Source: Chloroflexota bacterium
GTDB taxonomy: Bacteria > Chloroflexota > UBA4733
Length of the DNA stretch: 5,863 nucleotides
Direction of reading: 5' to 3'
Assembly: GCA_025980355.1 (NCBI GenBank)
Contig: JAICXR010000236.1
Span: 1-5,863 of the forward strand
In this document: positions 5,066-5,863 of the stretch, piece by piece
Position numbering within the stretch: the first letter of the stretch is position 1
How the letters are laid out: each line of letters opens with the position of its first letter
Program-made: the position numbers and the translations under genes
The notes under the pieces: model-generated
Told to the model about the DNA's origin: nothing
Seen by the model: only the letters and a program-made list of their open reading frames with translations
The model's database searches: none

Positions 5066-5863
5066 GGGCGGTTGCTCCTTTCGTGGACGCGATGACTGCG
5101 ACGGCATCCATACCGTCGGCTTGGACGCGCGCGGCGGACTGGACCGCCTCCGCTCGCCGGTGATAGGCCGCCCAGGTCTCCAGGCCGTACTCCTCCAGCA
5201 AACGGGGCACGGGCCACGCAGGGTCGGCCGATTCCAGGGCGAAGGCGCCCTCTTCCGCCATCGCTTCGACGCGGACGCCCGGGCGTTCGGCCAGCAAGCG
5301 TGCCACCTTCGCCTGGTGGCCGTCGACGTGCAACACCTGGCGCTCCAGGTCGATGGTCCGGGACAGTTGGCGTACCCACCGGCTCGTCGAGGCGAGCACC
5401 TGGCCCATCGGGTCGATCACCTTGCTGTGCTCCGTGCGCACCGCCGTGACCAACCAGTAGCGATGGAGCCAGGCGTAGCACTGCAGCGGAAAGCCGCCGT
5501 CGTAGGCGGAGGGCCAGACGACGAGTTCGGCGCCGCCCCGCGCCAGCGCCGCCCAATGCTCCGGCCAGCCGATGTCGTAACAGATGGCGAAGCCCAGGCG
5601 ACCAAAGTCGGTGTCGATGATCGGGACGCTCGCCCCCGGCGTGACGTGGCGGTCGGTTATCTCGTCCATGGTCGGGTGGACCTTGTCGTACTGCCCGGCA
5701 ACCTCACCCTGCCGGTCCAGCAGGAATGCCGTATTGGCGCGGCTGCCATCGGGGCGGACCTGGCAGAAGCTGCCGCAGATGTACGTCCGGTGCCGGCGGG
5801 CGCGTTCCGCCAGGGCGCTGATCGTCGGCCCGTCGATGGCCTCGAACACCGGAACGTCGGCCC
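5058..5863 (-). CDS. Nitrilase-superfamily carbon-nitrogen hydrolase, 5' end outside window
   Basis: The window holds the last 267 codons. The frame stays open to the right edge, and the fragment begins at the P-V-F-E-A-I-D-G-P-T segment that lies after the first strand and catalytic Glu of this family, so the start is outside. A GTG at 5849 is in frame but would remove the catalytic Glu region. Counting from the first visible residue, the catalytic Lys is K60 in Q-Y-D-K-V-H-P, and the nucleophilic Cys is C94 in F-A-I-C-Y-D-I-G-W-P-E. R-A-N-T-A (41-45), L-D-R-Q-G-E-V (48-54) and V-V-W-P-S-A-Y (114-120) are further landmarks. These enzymes cleave amides, N-carbamoyl compounds or nitriles in the cytoplasm through a Glu-Lys-Cys triad. 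A C-terminal region of about 90 residues (from 170) lies beyond the core. The stop TGA is at 5058, inside the next gene's first codons (ATGCGTGA), suggesting coupled translation with the solute-binding protein. The substrate is unknown. Confidence 0.9.
   Translation of the reverse strand, partial: ADVPVFEAIDGPTISALAERARRHRTYICGSFCQVRPDGSRANTAFLLDRQGEVAGQYDKVHPTMDEITDRHVTPGASVPIIDTDFGRLGFAICYDIGWPEHWAALARGGAELVVWPSAYDGGFPLQCYAWLHRYWLVTAVRTEHSKVIDPMGQVLASTSRWVRQLSRTIDLERQVLHVDGHQAKVARLLAERPGVRVEAMAEEGAFALESADPAWPVPRLLEEYGLETWAAYHRRAEAVQSAARVQADGMDAVAVIASTKGATAHA
5075..5081 (-). promoter_or_regulatory. Ribosome binding site deciding the solute-binding protein start
   Basis: AAAGGAG on the minus strand lies 9 nt before the ATG at 5065 and inside the nitrilase-family coding end. 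The in-frame ATG at 5107 lacks such a site and would lengthen the overlap with the nitrilase-family gene to 50 nt, so 5065 is preferred. Confidence 0.75.

Noticed and set aside
5066..5107. Earlier in-frame ATG for the solute-binding protein
   Set aside because: It lies deeper in the nitrilase-family coding end without a good ribosome site. The ATG at 5065 has AAAGGAG at 9 nt.
4996..5556. Minus-strand open frame of 186 codons over the nitrilase-family gene
   Set aside because: It is an Arg/Gly-rich shadow in another frame. The Lys and Cys active-site motifs lie in the annotated frame.

Overview
This 5.9 kb window is GC-rich, densely coding bacterial DNA. It most resembles a Chloroflexota genome, for example a Thermomicrobia-like lineage. 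That placement is an inference from three things: a Tat-type lipoprotein with a very long Ser/Thr/Ala linker on an ABC binding protein, intergenic palindromes built on GGCGACTGAAGTCGCG, and the mix of Gfo/Idh/MocA, nitrilase and Asp-box genes. Another high-GC, monoderm-like group is not excluded.

Layout from left to right. The minus strand first carries the 5' end of a secreted Asp-box (BNR) beta-propeller protein, cut by the window edge. Next comes a 224 bp gap holding a 116 bp inverted-repeat element, then a complete SnoaL-like (NTF2-fold) small protein, also on the minus strand. A 193 bp divergent promoter region separates these from a plus-strand pair: a Gfo/Idh/MocA oxidoreductase and, 73 bp later, a 12-helix MFS transporter. 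The MFS gene converges on a minus-strand pair that enters from the right edge. This pair is a nitrilase-family amidohydrolase (5' end outside the window) and an ABC extracellular solute-binding lipoprotein whose start overlaps the nitrilase stop by 8 nt. A GC-rich hairpin lies between the convergent ends.

Taken together, the window looks like a small-molecule uptake and catabolism neighbourhood. The plus-strand pair joins a sugar- or polyol-type dehydrogenase to a carrier resembling oxalate/formate or monocarboxylate carriers. The minus-strand pair joins a C-N hydrolase to a high-affinity binding protein. No substrate can be read from the sequence. No ABC permease or ATPase gene is present, and the binding protein is the last gene before the hairpin, so its partners must lie to the right or elsewhere.

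I see no clearly new multi-gene system. The points most worth a second look are the replaced catalytic Asp in the Gfo/Idh/MocA protein, the inverted-repeat element, the overlapping hydrolase/binding-protein pair, and the 72-residue linker. There are no RNA genes, CRISPR arrays, transposase genes or phage genes that I can recognise.
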